A stretch of 64,000 bases of DNA from Streptomyces sp. NL15-2K (lineage in GTDB: Bacteria; Actinomycetota; Actinomycetes; Streptomycetales; Streptomycetaceae): the NCBI RefSeq assembly GCF_030551255.1, contig NZ_CP130630.1:248001-312000 (forward strand), read 5' to 3'. The notes beneath the pieces are model-generated. The model saw only the letters and a program-made list of their open reading frames with translations. It made no database searches and was not told the DNA's origin. A program made the position numbers and the translations under genes. Positions 44,747-54,088 of the stretch are shown one piece after another. Within the stretch, counting starts at the first letter, position 1; each line of letters starts with the position of its first letter.

Positions 44747-46988
44747 CGGCGGAAGCCCCCGACTGCCCGGGATCGGACTCCAGACCGGTAATGACCTTCT
44801 CCAGGTTTCCGAGGACTTGGCGGTTCATCTCGACCACCCGCGTTTGGCCGCGGGCCTCGGCGGCGGAGACGATCTGCAGCAACTGCTGGCGCTGATCGCG
44901 GTGTTGTGGCAGGAACTCGGGGGTGGTGACGAACATCGGGCAGGTCAGGCAAGCGTTGGCATGCGGACAGGTTTTCTGTACTGGCAGGCCGCAGTAGCCG
45001 TTGGGTAGGGCCTGGGTCACGCGGCCGAGCCGCTGCTTGGCCCAGGTGGCCTCGGCCAGCGGGCCGTCGGGATCGACGGTGACGCTCTCGCCCTTGATGT
45101 TGACCTTGCGGGCCTTCTCCCAGTGCCGGCGAACCGTGGTGTCGTGCAGCCGGGCGTAATGCGCGGTCATCTCACCCGAGGAGTGATCAAGAAGGACGCG
45201 TACGACTTCCTGTGGGACGTCCCGGTTGATCAGCCTGGTTCCAAAAGTGTGGCGCCATTGATGGGGCGTCAGGTGCACCGCCCGGCCGTGCTCGTCGCGG
45301 ACGTCGCAGCGCTCCAGCCAGAGATCGAGCTGTCCGCGGTAGGAGTGGGTGGTCAGCGGTCGGGTGCCGTCGGGGTTCATCCGCGGGGCCGGGAACAGCC
45401 ACCGGCTGCCGCCGGGCCAGCGTCCCAGGACGCGCTGCTGCTGGGCGGTGATCTCGCCCTCGACCTCCTCGTCGATGGGGACCAGGGCCTCGCGTTTCAT
45501 CTTCCGGTTGAGGTAGCGCAGATAGGCGGCGCCGTCGGCGTCCCGGATGATGCAGTCGAAGGCCAGGTTGCAGGCGTCACCGACCCGCAGCCCGCACCGC
45601 ATGAGGACCAAGGTCAGCAGGCGGCCCTCGGGGTTGTGCCAGCGGTCGAGGTTGGCGGGCTGCTCGACCTGGGCCATGACCTGCTCGGCAAGCGCCCGGG
45701 GCAACCGCTTGTCGGGACGGGGGAAGTCGTCGGGGTAGAAGGTCGCGTTCGCCGGAAGGGTCTCGTCCCAGCCGTGGCGGCGAATGGCGTGGAAGAACGC
45801 GTTCAGCGAGCCGATGTCCCGGCCGCGCGAGTGGATCGACCGCGGGTCGACGGCGAGATCGGCCAGGTAGCGTTCGAGTACCTTCCGGTCCACCGCAACC
45901 AGACCGCCCGCGGCGACCCGTGGGTCGGCCAGGAAGCCGGAGAATCGGTTGAGCGCGAGGATGTCGACGACGGCCTGGTTGATGCTGCGGCCGATACTGA
46001 GCCGCCAGCGCACGAACCTTTTGGCCGGCTCGCGCAGCCATGGCTGGGCGATGCGGTCGAACCGCAACCGGGCCCGGGTGCCCTCGATTCCGAGCCGACG
46101 CAGCACCCACACATCGCGGGGGAACTCGCTCTCCCAGCCGCTGCCGCAGGCGAGATCCTCCAGATGCTCGTGCGCGTAGCGCAGGAACGCAAGTTGTCCG
46201 TTCTGGTCATGGCTGGCCCCGCGCATCGCGGCGAAGTGCTCACTCCACTGCTCCATCGGCCACTCCAGCAAGGATCCTGCCTCGCTGGCGGCGGTCAGCC
46301 GGATCACCGGCGAGACGGCCGAGCTATGGGTGTTGACCTGCCGCTCGTCGTGGCGGCACTGCAGCGCGTACTGCAATTCGAGCTTGAGCTGACGCTTGTC
46401 GTCCAGCGGCCGGAAGTCGAAGCGGTCGTCTCCGGCGACCTCGCAGCGGCGTACGAACTCCTCGATCTCGGGGCTGCCGACGGCATACCAGCGGGACTTG
46501 TGGTTGTGGCAGAACGGCGACTTCCCCTGGATCCACAGGGTGCAGAACGACAAGCGGCAGATCTGGTGGCTGCTGTCGGCGACCGCCGGCAGATCGGCCA
46601 CCCACTTCTTCTTCTCGGGCTTGCCCGTTCGTTCCCAGAAGCCGTGATGGCTCACGCACAGCCCTTGGCGGGCCGCACCGTAGTGGCAGCCGGCGACGGA
46701 GCACTCGGTCAGTTCAGTCCGCCCGACCGGGCCGGGGCCGGGATCGGCGATGAACGTTTCGATGTCGGGGCCTCCGCGCCGCTGCCAGCGGTAGTAATGA
46801 CCGCGGCAGAGCTGACGGGTGCGGGGCTGCCGTGGACATCCGGGAACCCGGCAGGCTCCCAGCCCGAAGATCAGCTCTCCCGGAGCGGGGATGAACACAC
46901 CGACGCGGAACTCCGGCCGGACCGCAGCCATGAGTTTGCCCAGTAGCCCTGAGCCGGGAAGGGGAACAGCGGGAGTCGACTCACTCAC
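44736..46988 (-). CDS. tnpB-like: TnpB-like large tyrosine recombinase
   Basis: The product has 750 residues with a GTG start overlapping the tnpA-like stop (GTGA). The N-terminal ~230 residues contain several cysteine/histidine clusters (CRVPGCPRQPRTRQLCRGHYYRW, CSVAGCHYG, CVSHH, and CRLSFCTLWIQGKSPFCHNH), likely zinc-binding. The tyrosine recombinase domain has the first catalytic Arg in MRCGLRVGDACNL, HQWRHTFGTRL, and DHSSGEMTAHYARL with the nucleophile Tyr. A C-terminal cysteine group follows (CPHANACLTCPMF). Length and layout match the larger recombinase of Tn554-type elements. Confidence 0.9.
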   Translation of the reverse strand: MSESTPAVPLPGSGLLGKLMAAVRPEFRVGVFIPAPGELIFGLGACRVPGCPRQPRTRQLCRGHYYRWQRRGGPDIETFIADPGPGPVGRTELTECSVAGCHYGAARQGLCVSHHGFWERTGKPEKKKWVADLPAVADSSHQICRLSFCTLWIQGKSPFCHNHKSRWYAVGSPEIEEFVRRCEVAGDDRFDFRPLDDKRQLKLELQYALQCRHDERQVNTHSSAVSPVIRLTAASEAGSLLEWPMEQWSEHFAAMRGASHDQNGQLAFLRYAHEHLEDLACGSGWESEFPRDVWVLRRLGIEGTRARLRFDRIAQPWLREPAKRFVRWRLSIGRSINQAVVDILALNRFSGFLADPRVAAGGLVAVDRKVLERYLADLAVDPRSIHSRGRDIGSLNAFFHAIRRHGWDETLPANATFYPDDFPRPDKRLPRALAEQVMAQVEQPANLDRWHNPEGRLLTLVLMRCGLRVGDACNLAFDCIIRDADGAAYLRYLNRKMKREALVPIDEEVEGEITAQQQRVLGRWPGGSRWLFPAPRMNPDGTRPLTTHSYRGQLDLWLERCDVRDEHGRAVHLTPHQWRHTFGTRLINRDVPQEVVRVLLDHSSGEMTAHYARLHDTTVRRHWEKARKVNIKGESVTVDPDGPLAEATWAKQRLGRVTQALPNGYCGLPVQKTCPHANACLTCPMFVTTPEFLPQHRDQRQQLLQIVSAAEARGQTRVVEMNRQVLGNLEKVITGLESDPGQSGASADAS

Positions 46989-48094
46989 CAGTGGACCTCC
47001 CGCCCGGTCAGGAACCCGGCGGCCTCCAGGGCGCGACGGGCGTCCTCGACGGACAAGTGACCGTAAATATCGAGCGTGGTGGCGATCGAGGAATGGCCAA
47101 GCAAGGTACTGACGACCTCGATGGGCACCTTGCGGCGCAGGAGCAAAGTGGCCCGGGTGTGACGGAACCAGTGAGGGTCGAAGTCGATGCCGGTGGCACG
47201 GCGGATTCGCAGCACCAGGTCGTAGACGGCCGCATAGGTCAGCGGGTGTCCGTAGGAGCCGCCCCAGAGGTTGACGAACATGTAATCGCTGTCCAGGTCG
47301 CCGTACTCGTCGTGGAGATAGTCCGCGTAGAGCCGGATGATCTCGGGGCCGACGGGCACAGTGCGGGGAGAGGCGGACTTGGCCCGTGCCCGGTTGTCAT
47401 TGACTCGCGGAGTGACGATCAACTCGCCTTCTGCCGCAGCGAGATCCTCGTGACGCAGACCAAGGGCCTCGCCGATCCGGATGCCGGTCTCCCACAGCAG
47501 CGCGAACAAGAACCGGTCCCGCAGCCGGGTGCACGCGTCCAGGATTGCCTGGACCTGGGCGGCGGTCAGGATGGTCGGGTGCATGCGAGGCGTCTTCAGC
47601 TTGATCGTGCGGCGCCGCTCGGGTTCGCCGCCGGCCAGGTGATACAGAAACGGCTTCCAGCCCGTCCGTCGGGCTCGCACCGGCTGCAGCTCGGTGACCA
47701 GATCACCCAGGTCCACGCCGTGACGGGCGTGGAAGACGTAAAGACCGCTGACCGCCGACAGCTTTCGGTTGACCGTGGTCACCCCGCAGTGATGCTCCGC
47801 TGACGGCAGCAACGCGACCCTGCCGTCACGACCCGCAGGCGGCAGCCGGAGCCAGGCGACGAACTCGCCCAGATCCTCCAACCGCACCTCGCGCCAGTCC
47901 AGACCGCGCCGGCCGAGGAAGACGAACCAATCCTTCAGATCATGGGCGTATGCCTTGACCGTGTTCGGGGACCGCTCGATGTCGGTCAGGTAGGTCAGAT
48001 AGCGCTCGATCGGCTCGACTATCCCGCCCTCGTCGCCAAGGACCGTCCACGACTCAAGCGACGAGGCGGGCATCAACACCCGTTGCACCAGCAT
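46985..48094 (-). CDS. tnpA-like: TnpA-like tyrosine recombinase
   Basis: I chose the ATG at 48094 because GGGAGG lies 5 nt before it; the frame is open to 48193 but without a site. The product has 369 residues, close to Tn554 TnpA. The N-terminal SAM-like DNA-binding domain (ERSPNTVKAYAHDLKDWFVFL) is followed by the catalytic domain: first Arg in WETGIRIGEALGL, HWFRHTRATLLL (His-x-x-Arg), and LLGHSSIATTLDIYGHLS (His, nucleophile Tyr). Confidence 0.93.
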   Translation of the reverse strand: MLVQRVLMPASSLESWTVLGDEGGIVEPIERYLTYLTDIERSPNTVKAYAHDLKDWFVFLGRRGLDWREVRLEDLGEFVAWLRLPPAGRDGRVALLPSAEHHCGVTTVNRKLSAVSGLYVFHARHGVDLGDLVTELQPVRARRTGWKPFLYHLAGGEPERRRTIKLKTPRMHPTILTAAQVQAILDACTRLRDRFLFALLWETGIRIGEALGLRHEDLAAAEGELIVTPRVNDNRARAKSASPRTVPVGPEIIRLYADYLHDEYGDLDSDYMFVNLWGGSYGHPLTYAAVYDLVLRIRRATGIDFDPHWFRHTRATLLLRRKVPIEVVSTLLGHSSIATTLDIYGHLSVEDARRALEAAGFLTGREVHW

Positions 48095-48214
48095 CAAACC
48101 TCCCGAAGAACTGCGTGATGGACGGCGGTAGATAACCACCTCCACCACACAGACCACCGCCCACCCCGGACTCGTGCTGCACGTCATGGACACACACCAG
48201 AGGGCTCAAGAGAA

Positions 48215-49128
48215 CTTGAACGAAGCGGGCAGGGTAGCCGAACTCGGTCAGATGCGTGATGTAGCTGTGGCGCAGACAGTGCAGGTCGAGGTCCTCGTCG
48301 AGGCCATCTCGTGCACCCACTCGTCGAGGACGTCGACTACCCAATCCATCTCGGGGACCAGAAGCACCGTCCGTCGCTTCGGCGGTGTGCCCTTGGAGGA
48401 CTTCCCGTACCGGACGGCCATGCTGCCAGCCTGCCCGAACTGCGGCGCCTTCCTATGACGTCGCAGATCCACCAGGTCGACCCTCGAAGACTCGGTCCGC
48501 CGGGTGCCGTAGGCATAGATCGTCTTGAGTGCGGCAGCATCGCGTAGTGCGGTGAGCGTGCCCTTCCGGCCCTGCCCGTGAATGCGTCGAGGTCGGGCAT
48601 CGGCAGCGTCGAACAGCGCCTGGACCTCGTCGTAGGTCAGAGGCCGACGCCGGGGATCGCCTTCGTACTCCACCGAGTGAAGAACAGAGTTACTTCGTGG
48701 AAGATCACCTGCGGTGACAGGCCGAACCGTTCCTGGCAGGTCTCAACCCACCCGTACCGGCGGTCCAGCAAGTACTCCACGAACAGCTCGATGACCACCT
48801 CGTAAGACCGAGCCGTAGACAACTGGATCGGCTTGGACCCGCTGCGAAGGTGGACGATGAACGCCTCGCCATCGGCGGGAGTCCACTGCCACGGGTACAA
48901 CCCCGTGAACTCCTCGAGCCGTTGAAGCAGAGGCAGCCGGGGCTGGATCGTCGAAGCCTGGAGAAACCGCGCGGACTGCTGCCGAGCCCATCCCTCCTTC
49001 ATTGCAGAGGAAACCAGCTGGCTCCGGGTCCAGAAGGACAACGTTCGGGGCCAGCGCAAGACGCACCGAACCGGGTGCCTCAGCGACCACGCGTGTCGCT
49101 GTATCAAACGCATCATTGTTGCGTCCAC
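48215..49128 (-). pseudogene. Tyrosine integrase, 5' portion, frameshifted
   Basis: The N-terminal SAM-like domain (LSTARSYEVVIELFVEYLLDRRYGW) runs to about 48690, where a one-base loss (expected HEWNS, seen as HEVTL) shifts the frame. The catalytic domain continues as EYEGDPRRRPLTYDEVQALF, then ALKTIYAYGTRRTESSRVDLVDL. A second frameshift near 48310 is followed by LDLHCLRHSYITHLTEFGYPARFVQ, which ends at the Tn554-type element. The 3' end is at 42853-42983. It was probably the integrase of an integrated element that has since decayed. Confidence 0.88.
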
Positions 49129-49329
49129 ACCGAGTGGTGCTGGTCAACTGCGCAAGGGACTCCGGGCATTCCCGCGTCAGGGGATCTGATCAGCAGCAAC
49201 GGCCGATGCGAAGGTGTACGAACTGTTGCAGCTGGGGAATTTCCCGTGTTGGTCTGCAGCCGGGGCAGGTCGCTGGCCTGTGCCGCAACGATCCTCACCT
49301 GATGACGGACTCCCGGGCCCTCGGGCTCG

Positions 49330-49730
49330 GTCGAGGGCGCCCACGTTCACGTCGCGCGACGGCAGAACGAGAACGGCGCCTGGTCCAAGTCCAAGAAGTC
49401 GTGGGCCGTGCCGGTGGACCACCTCCTGGTCGTCACCTTCCCGCGCTCCCCCTCCTCGGTGCCCGCATCTGCCCGGTCAAGGACTGCGACAAGATGGCCA
49501 CCCGGTTCCTCCAACTGCCTGACCTGCAGCCGTTCGACAGCCTGGGCCCCTGCGTGGTCGCCGCTTGCTACCGGGTCCGCGGCAACGCCGACTACTGCCC
49601 GCCTCACCGCCAGACGCGCAACATCCTGCGCCGCACCGGGAGGCTGGAGGACGAGGAGGAGCTCTGGCACCGGACCGCGACGGCGGTGGTCGAACCGGGG
49701 CGTCGTCAGCCTCAAACAGAGAGATCAGGG
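49330..49730 (+). pseudogene. Possible fragment of a TnpB-like recombinase N-terminus
   Basis: The frame reads ARICPVKDCDKMATRFLQL, then CVVAACYRVRGNADYCPPHRQTRNIL and RTGRLEDEEELWHRTA. The repeated C-x4-C and CPPH patterns recall the zinc-rich N-terminal part of large Tn554-type recombinases, on the opposite strand to the intact one. There is no start or catalytic domain, and the frame changes near 49700. A remnant of a second element is the best guess. Confidence 0.4.
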
Positions 49731-49915
49731 ACATCGACGCACTCGACGATCTTCCCCGTCGGCGGGGGGAAGAACCCCCCTTCCGCCCATTCAGCGTCAG
49801 ATCAACTCCAACGCCATGCTCTCGAAGCGCCTGCACCAGAACCGCGACGAATGGAGAAACGGTGCTCCGTTGAGGAAAACGGTCCGAACGACCCGTCACG
49901 GTCCCCCGGTGCGGC

Positions 49916-50839
49916 TCACTTCAGCCAGGATTCGACCAGCGTCTTGTTCTCACCGATCCACTCCTTCGCGGCTTCCTGCTCATGGCCCGAGCCCCTCTTC
50001 TGAAGCAGCAGTTCAAGGCTGCCCAGCTGGGCCGAGGTGAGCTTGAAGTTCTTGAGCCATCCGGCCAGTTCGGGGTGGTCGGCGGCGAAGCCCTTGGGGG
50101 CGATGGCCTGGACCTTGTCGGGGTCGCCGTATGCGCCCTTGGGGTCCTTGAGGACCTTCAGCGGCAGCTTCGCGTACGCCCAGTGCGGTCGCCACAAGGT
50201 GACCACGATCGGTTTCTTCTTGCCGATCGCGCTCTGCAGCGCGGAGAGCATGGCGGAGCTGCTGCTTTCGGTGAGCTGATAGTCATCCTTGAGACCGTAG
50301 GCGGGCATGACGCTCTCACGCGTGAGCCGCATCAGGCCGGAGCCCGCCTCGATGCCGACGATCTGGCCGCCGAACTCCGATGCATGCGCCTTGAGATCGG
50401 CGATCGAGTTGACGTCCTTCACGTACGTGGGGACGGTCAGATTGAGGTCGGCCGGTGCGTACCAGGTGGAGGTGACCTCCAGCTTGGAGCCGAGCTTCTT
50501 CCAATACGACTCGTGGGTACTGGGCAGCCAGGCGTCGAGGTAGAGGTCGACCTGTTTGTTCGCGACGCCGGTGAAGGTGCTGGCGACGTCCAGTGACTGA
50601 ACGTCGACCTTGTAACCGCGCTCTTCGAGGATCTCCTTCCAGAGATACGTGGCGGAGGTGCCCTCGTCCCAGCCCTCGACGACGGCGATCTTCAGCGTCT
50701 TAGAGTCGCCGCGCCCCCCGCCGGAGCCGGAGTCCACGCTCGCCGTCTCTCCGCTGCACGCGGTGGTGACCAGAGTGAGTACGGTGGCAATACAGCCGAG
50801 GAGAAGTGCGCCGCGGGATCGGCGTGAGGTGCGGTTCAT
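49916..50839 (-). CDS. Glycine betaine/quaternary-amine ABC transporter, substrate-binding lipoprotein
   Basis: The product has 307 residues with a lipoprotein signal ending VTTAC at about residue 28. The mature part is an OpuAC-type binding protein: LKIAVVEGWDEGTSATYLWKE, VDLYLDAWLPSTHESYW, and VVTLWRPHWAYAK. Such proteins hold trimethylammonium ligands in an aromatic cage. The Trp/Tyr-rich segments fit, but the exact ligand cannot be read. It is the third gene of an importer operon (ATPase, permease, binding protein) under an IclR-type palindrome. Confidence 0.93.
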   Translation of the reverse strand: MNRTSRRSRGALLLGCIATVLTLVTTACSGETASVDSGSGGGRGDSKTLKIAVVEGWDEGTSATYLWKEILEERGYKVDVQSLDVASTFTGVANKQVDLYLDAWLPSTHESYWKKLGSKLEVTSTWYAPADLNLTVPTYVKDVNSIADLKAHASEFGGQIVGIEAGSGLMRLTRESVMPAYGLKDDYQLTESSSSAMLSALQSAIGKKKPIVVTLWRPHWAYAKLPLKVLKDPKGAYGDPDKVQAIAPKGFAADHPELAGWLKNFKLTSAQLGSLELLLQKRGSGHEQEAAKEWIGENKTLVESWLK

Positions 50840-50866
50840 GAGCGGTTTCCTGTTCTGAGACAGTCT

Positions 50867-51785
<919 letters not shown>

Positions 51786-51793
<8 letters not shown>

Positions 51794-52946
51794 GGGCCGC
51801 CTCCTTCCGGGGGTCGGTCGCGTCCGACTTCCGGGGGTCGGACAGAGCCGTGAGGAGTGCCGCACGGGGGACGACGCCGAGGAGCCGGCCGTCGTCGTCG
51901 GTGACGGCAAGGGGCACGGCGTGCCGTCCGACCCGCGGGCACAGGTCGACGAGCAGGGTGTCGGGGCCGGTCCGCTCGTACTCCTCGACCAGGCATTCGC
52001 GCACGGACGTACGGCCATCCCGGACCGCCTGGGAGAGCAGGTCGTCGCGCGCCACGCCGGCGATGCGCCCGTCGGAGTCCCGTACGTATACCCCCGCGGC
52101 CTCGATGTTCGACAGCCTCCTCAGGACGTCCCGGGGATCGTCGTCCGCGCTCGCCGTCATCAGCGGCTCGCGCATGATGGCGCTCGCGGTCAGCACGCGT
52201 GAACGGTCGACGTCGGAGACGAAGTCGCGAACGTAGTCGTCGGCGGGCGAGTGGAGGATGTCGGTCGCGGAGCCGAGTTGTACGACGCGCCCGTCGCGCA
52301 TGACCATGATCCGGTCGCCCAGCCGCATCGCCTCGTTGAGGTCGTGGGTGACGAAGACGATCGTGCGGCGCAGGTCCCGCTGCAGGATCAGCAGCAGGTC
52401 CTGCATGTCGCGGCGGATCAGCGGGTCGAGCGCGCTGAACGGCTCGTCCATGAGCAGGATCTCGGCGTCCGTGGCGAGCGCACGGGCAAGGCCTACGCGC
52501 TGTCGCTGACCACCGGACAATTCGCCGGGGTAGGCATCGCCCCGGTCACCGAGGCCGACCGTTCGCAGCGCCCAGTCGGCGCGATCGAGCCGCTCGGATT
52601 CGGCGACCCCCCGCAGCCGCATGCCGTAGGCGGCGTTCTCACGCACCGTGCGATGCGGGAACAGCGCGAAGTGCTGGAAGACCATGTTGACCTTGCGGTT
52701 GCGCAGCTCCCGAAGGTCCGCGTCGCCCATCGCCAACACATCGCGGCCGTCGATGCGCAGTTCACCGGAGGTCGGCTCCACCAGCCGGTTGAGCATGCGG
52801 AGCAGGGTCGACTTGCCGGAACCCGACAGCCCCATGATCACAAAGAGCTCTCCTGGCGCCACGTCGAACGTCACGTCGTCGACCGCGTGCACTCCGTCGG
52901 ATGCCGAGCCGTACACCTTTTTCAGCCGAGATGCCTCAATCACCAT
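51786..52946 (-). CDS. Glycine betaine-type ABC transporter ATPase with tandem CBS domains (ProV-like)
   Basis: The ATG at 52946 has GGAGGTG 5 nt upstream. The product has 386 residues. Walker A is MGLSGSGKSTLLRML, followed by the signature LSGGQRQRVGLARAL, Walker B ILLMDEPFSALD and the switch histidine in FVTHDLNEAM. Residues ~255-370 form two CBS domains (SAIMREPLMTA and HAVPLAVTDDDGRLLGVV), which in OpuA sense ionic strength. Its operon lies behind a 17-bp palindrome and is divergent from the IclR gene. Confidence 0.94.
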
Positions 52947-52988
52947 GCCCCACCTCCGGGGTCCGCGCGGGGCGGAAAGGTCGAGGTT

Positions 52989-53027
52989 GTTTCGCAATAC
53001 GAAACCAGTGCGTATTGCGGTACGCAC
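52989..53027. promoter_or_regulatory. IclR-type operator plus a second palindrome
   Basis: GTTTCGCAATACGAAAC at 52989-53005 is a perfect 6-bp inverted repeat and nearly repeats the sequence at 54042-54058. It is followed by GTGCGTA-N6-TACGCAC at 53008-53027, a perfect 7-bp inverted repeat. Both lie between the ABC operon and the iclR gene. Confidence 0.8.
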
Positions 53028-53164
53028 GATGTCCCCGCGCCGGGCGCCCCGTCAAGGCCCTTGGAGGAAGGAAACGGCGAATTAACCCCGGACGACCATC
53101 ACGGGAAGGCGCACCATGCGGCCGTCCCACCGGGCAGCGCCTGCCGCTCGACTACTCTTCCGCC

Positions 53165-53947
53165 ATGACCAGCAACGGCAGCCGCCCACGTGATCACTCG
53201 GTGCAGTCCGTCGACCGGGCGGTATCGATCCTGCAAGTGCTGGCCACGCGGGGCCCCAGCGGGGTGACCGAGATCGCCGAGGAACTGGCCATCCACAAGT
53301 CGACCGTGTTCCGGCTGCTGGCGACACTGGAGTCACGGGGCATGGTCGAGCAGGACGCCGAGCGCGGGCGGTACCGCATCGGGTACACGGTGGTGGAACT
53401 GGCGGGCGGCGCGAGCAAGGTGAACGACCTGGCCGTGCTGAGTCACCCCGTCTGCCAGGAGTTGGCCGCGGCCGTGGGCGACACCGTGAACGTCGCGATC
53501 CGGGACGGCGACGACGTGATCAGCATCGACCAGGCGATCGGTTCGGCGATCATGAGCATCGACTGGGTCGGCCGGCACTCCCCGATGCACGCCACTTCGG
53601 CAGGCAAGCTCTTCATGGCGCACATGACCCCCGACGAGATCGCGGAGATCTTCGCGAAGCGGCCGGAGCAGTACACCCCGCACACCATCATCGACCCGGT
53701 GCGTCTCGCGGCGGAGCTCAAAGCGGTCCGAGAGCGCGGTTACGCCACCACCAGCGAAGAGCACGAGATCGGCCTGGCCGCCATCGCCGCCCCGGTCCAC
53801 TCCCTGAACGGCCAGGTCATCGCGGCCGTGACCCTGTCCGGGCCGACCTTCCGGATCAACGAGGACACCATTCCCGACCTCGCGGAACAGGTGATGAAGG
53901 CCGGCGCGAAGATCTCCTGGCGCCGGGGCTACGTGAAGCGCGGCTGA
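53165..53947 (+). CDS. IclR-family transcriptional regulator
   Basis: The 260-residue product has the winged helix in residues ~14-75 (VQSVDRAVSILQVLATRG, VTEIAEELAIHKSTVFRLLATLESRGMVE) and the IclR effector domain in residues ~85-255 (MHATSAGKLFMA, GYATTSEEHEIGLAAIAAPV). It lies between the ABC importer operon and the catabolic operon and has matching operators on both sides, so it probably controls both. Confidence 0.94.
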   Translation: MTSNGSRPRDHSVQSVDRAVSILQVLATRGPSGVTEIAEELAIHKSTVFRLLATLESRGMVEQDAERGRYRIGYTVVELAGGASKVNDLAVLSHPVCQELAAAVGDTVNVAIRDGDDVISIDQAIGSAIMSIDWVGRHSPMHATSAGKLFMAHMTPDEIAEIFAKRPEQYTPHTIIDPVRLAAELKAVRERGYATTSEEHEIGLAAIAAPVHSLNGQVIAAVTLSGPTFRINEDTIPDLAEQVMKAGAKISWRRGYVKRG

Positions 53948-54041
53948 GCCCGGCGCCAATCCGGGCCACGCCGCGAGACAGACAGAGGGCTCTTGACGGC
54001 CGGGATTCCCAGCTTCACTATCTGTCCCGTATCGCGGTTTA

Positions 54042-54058
54042 GTTTCGCATAGCGAAAC
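54042..54058. promoter_or_regulatory. IclR-type operator, catabolic operon copy
   Basis: GTTTCGCATAGCGAAAC, a perfect 7-bp inverted repeat 31 bp before the flavoprotein start. It matches the copy at 52989 at 14 of 17 positions, with identical outer arms. Confidence 0.82.
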
Positions 54059-54088
54059 CACCGCCCGACGCGTCCCTGAGGAGCGGCT

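Larger units (their letters stand above)
42984..48214 (-). mobile_element. Tn554-type transposon with three recombination genes and one cargo gene
   Basis: The order on the minus strand is tnpA-like (tyrosine recombinase, 369 aa), tnpB-like (750 aa), tnpC-like (DUF6262, 136 aa), then a 390-aa protein, all overlapping. The ends carry imperfect inverted repeats: TTCTCTTGAGCCC (48214 inward) and TTATCTTGAGTCC (42984 inward), 11 of 13 identical. Outside the ends lie two parts of one integrase gene. The exact end is uncertain by a few bases. Confidence 0.85.

Noticed and set aside
45123..46946. 607-codon open frame on the plus strand
   Set aside because: Antisense of the TnpB-like recombinase; low-complexity composition without motifs.
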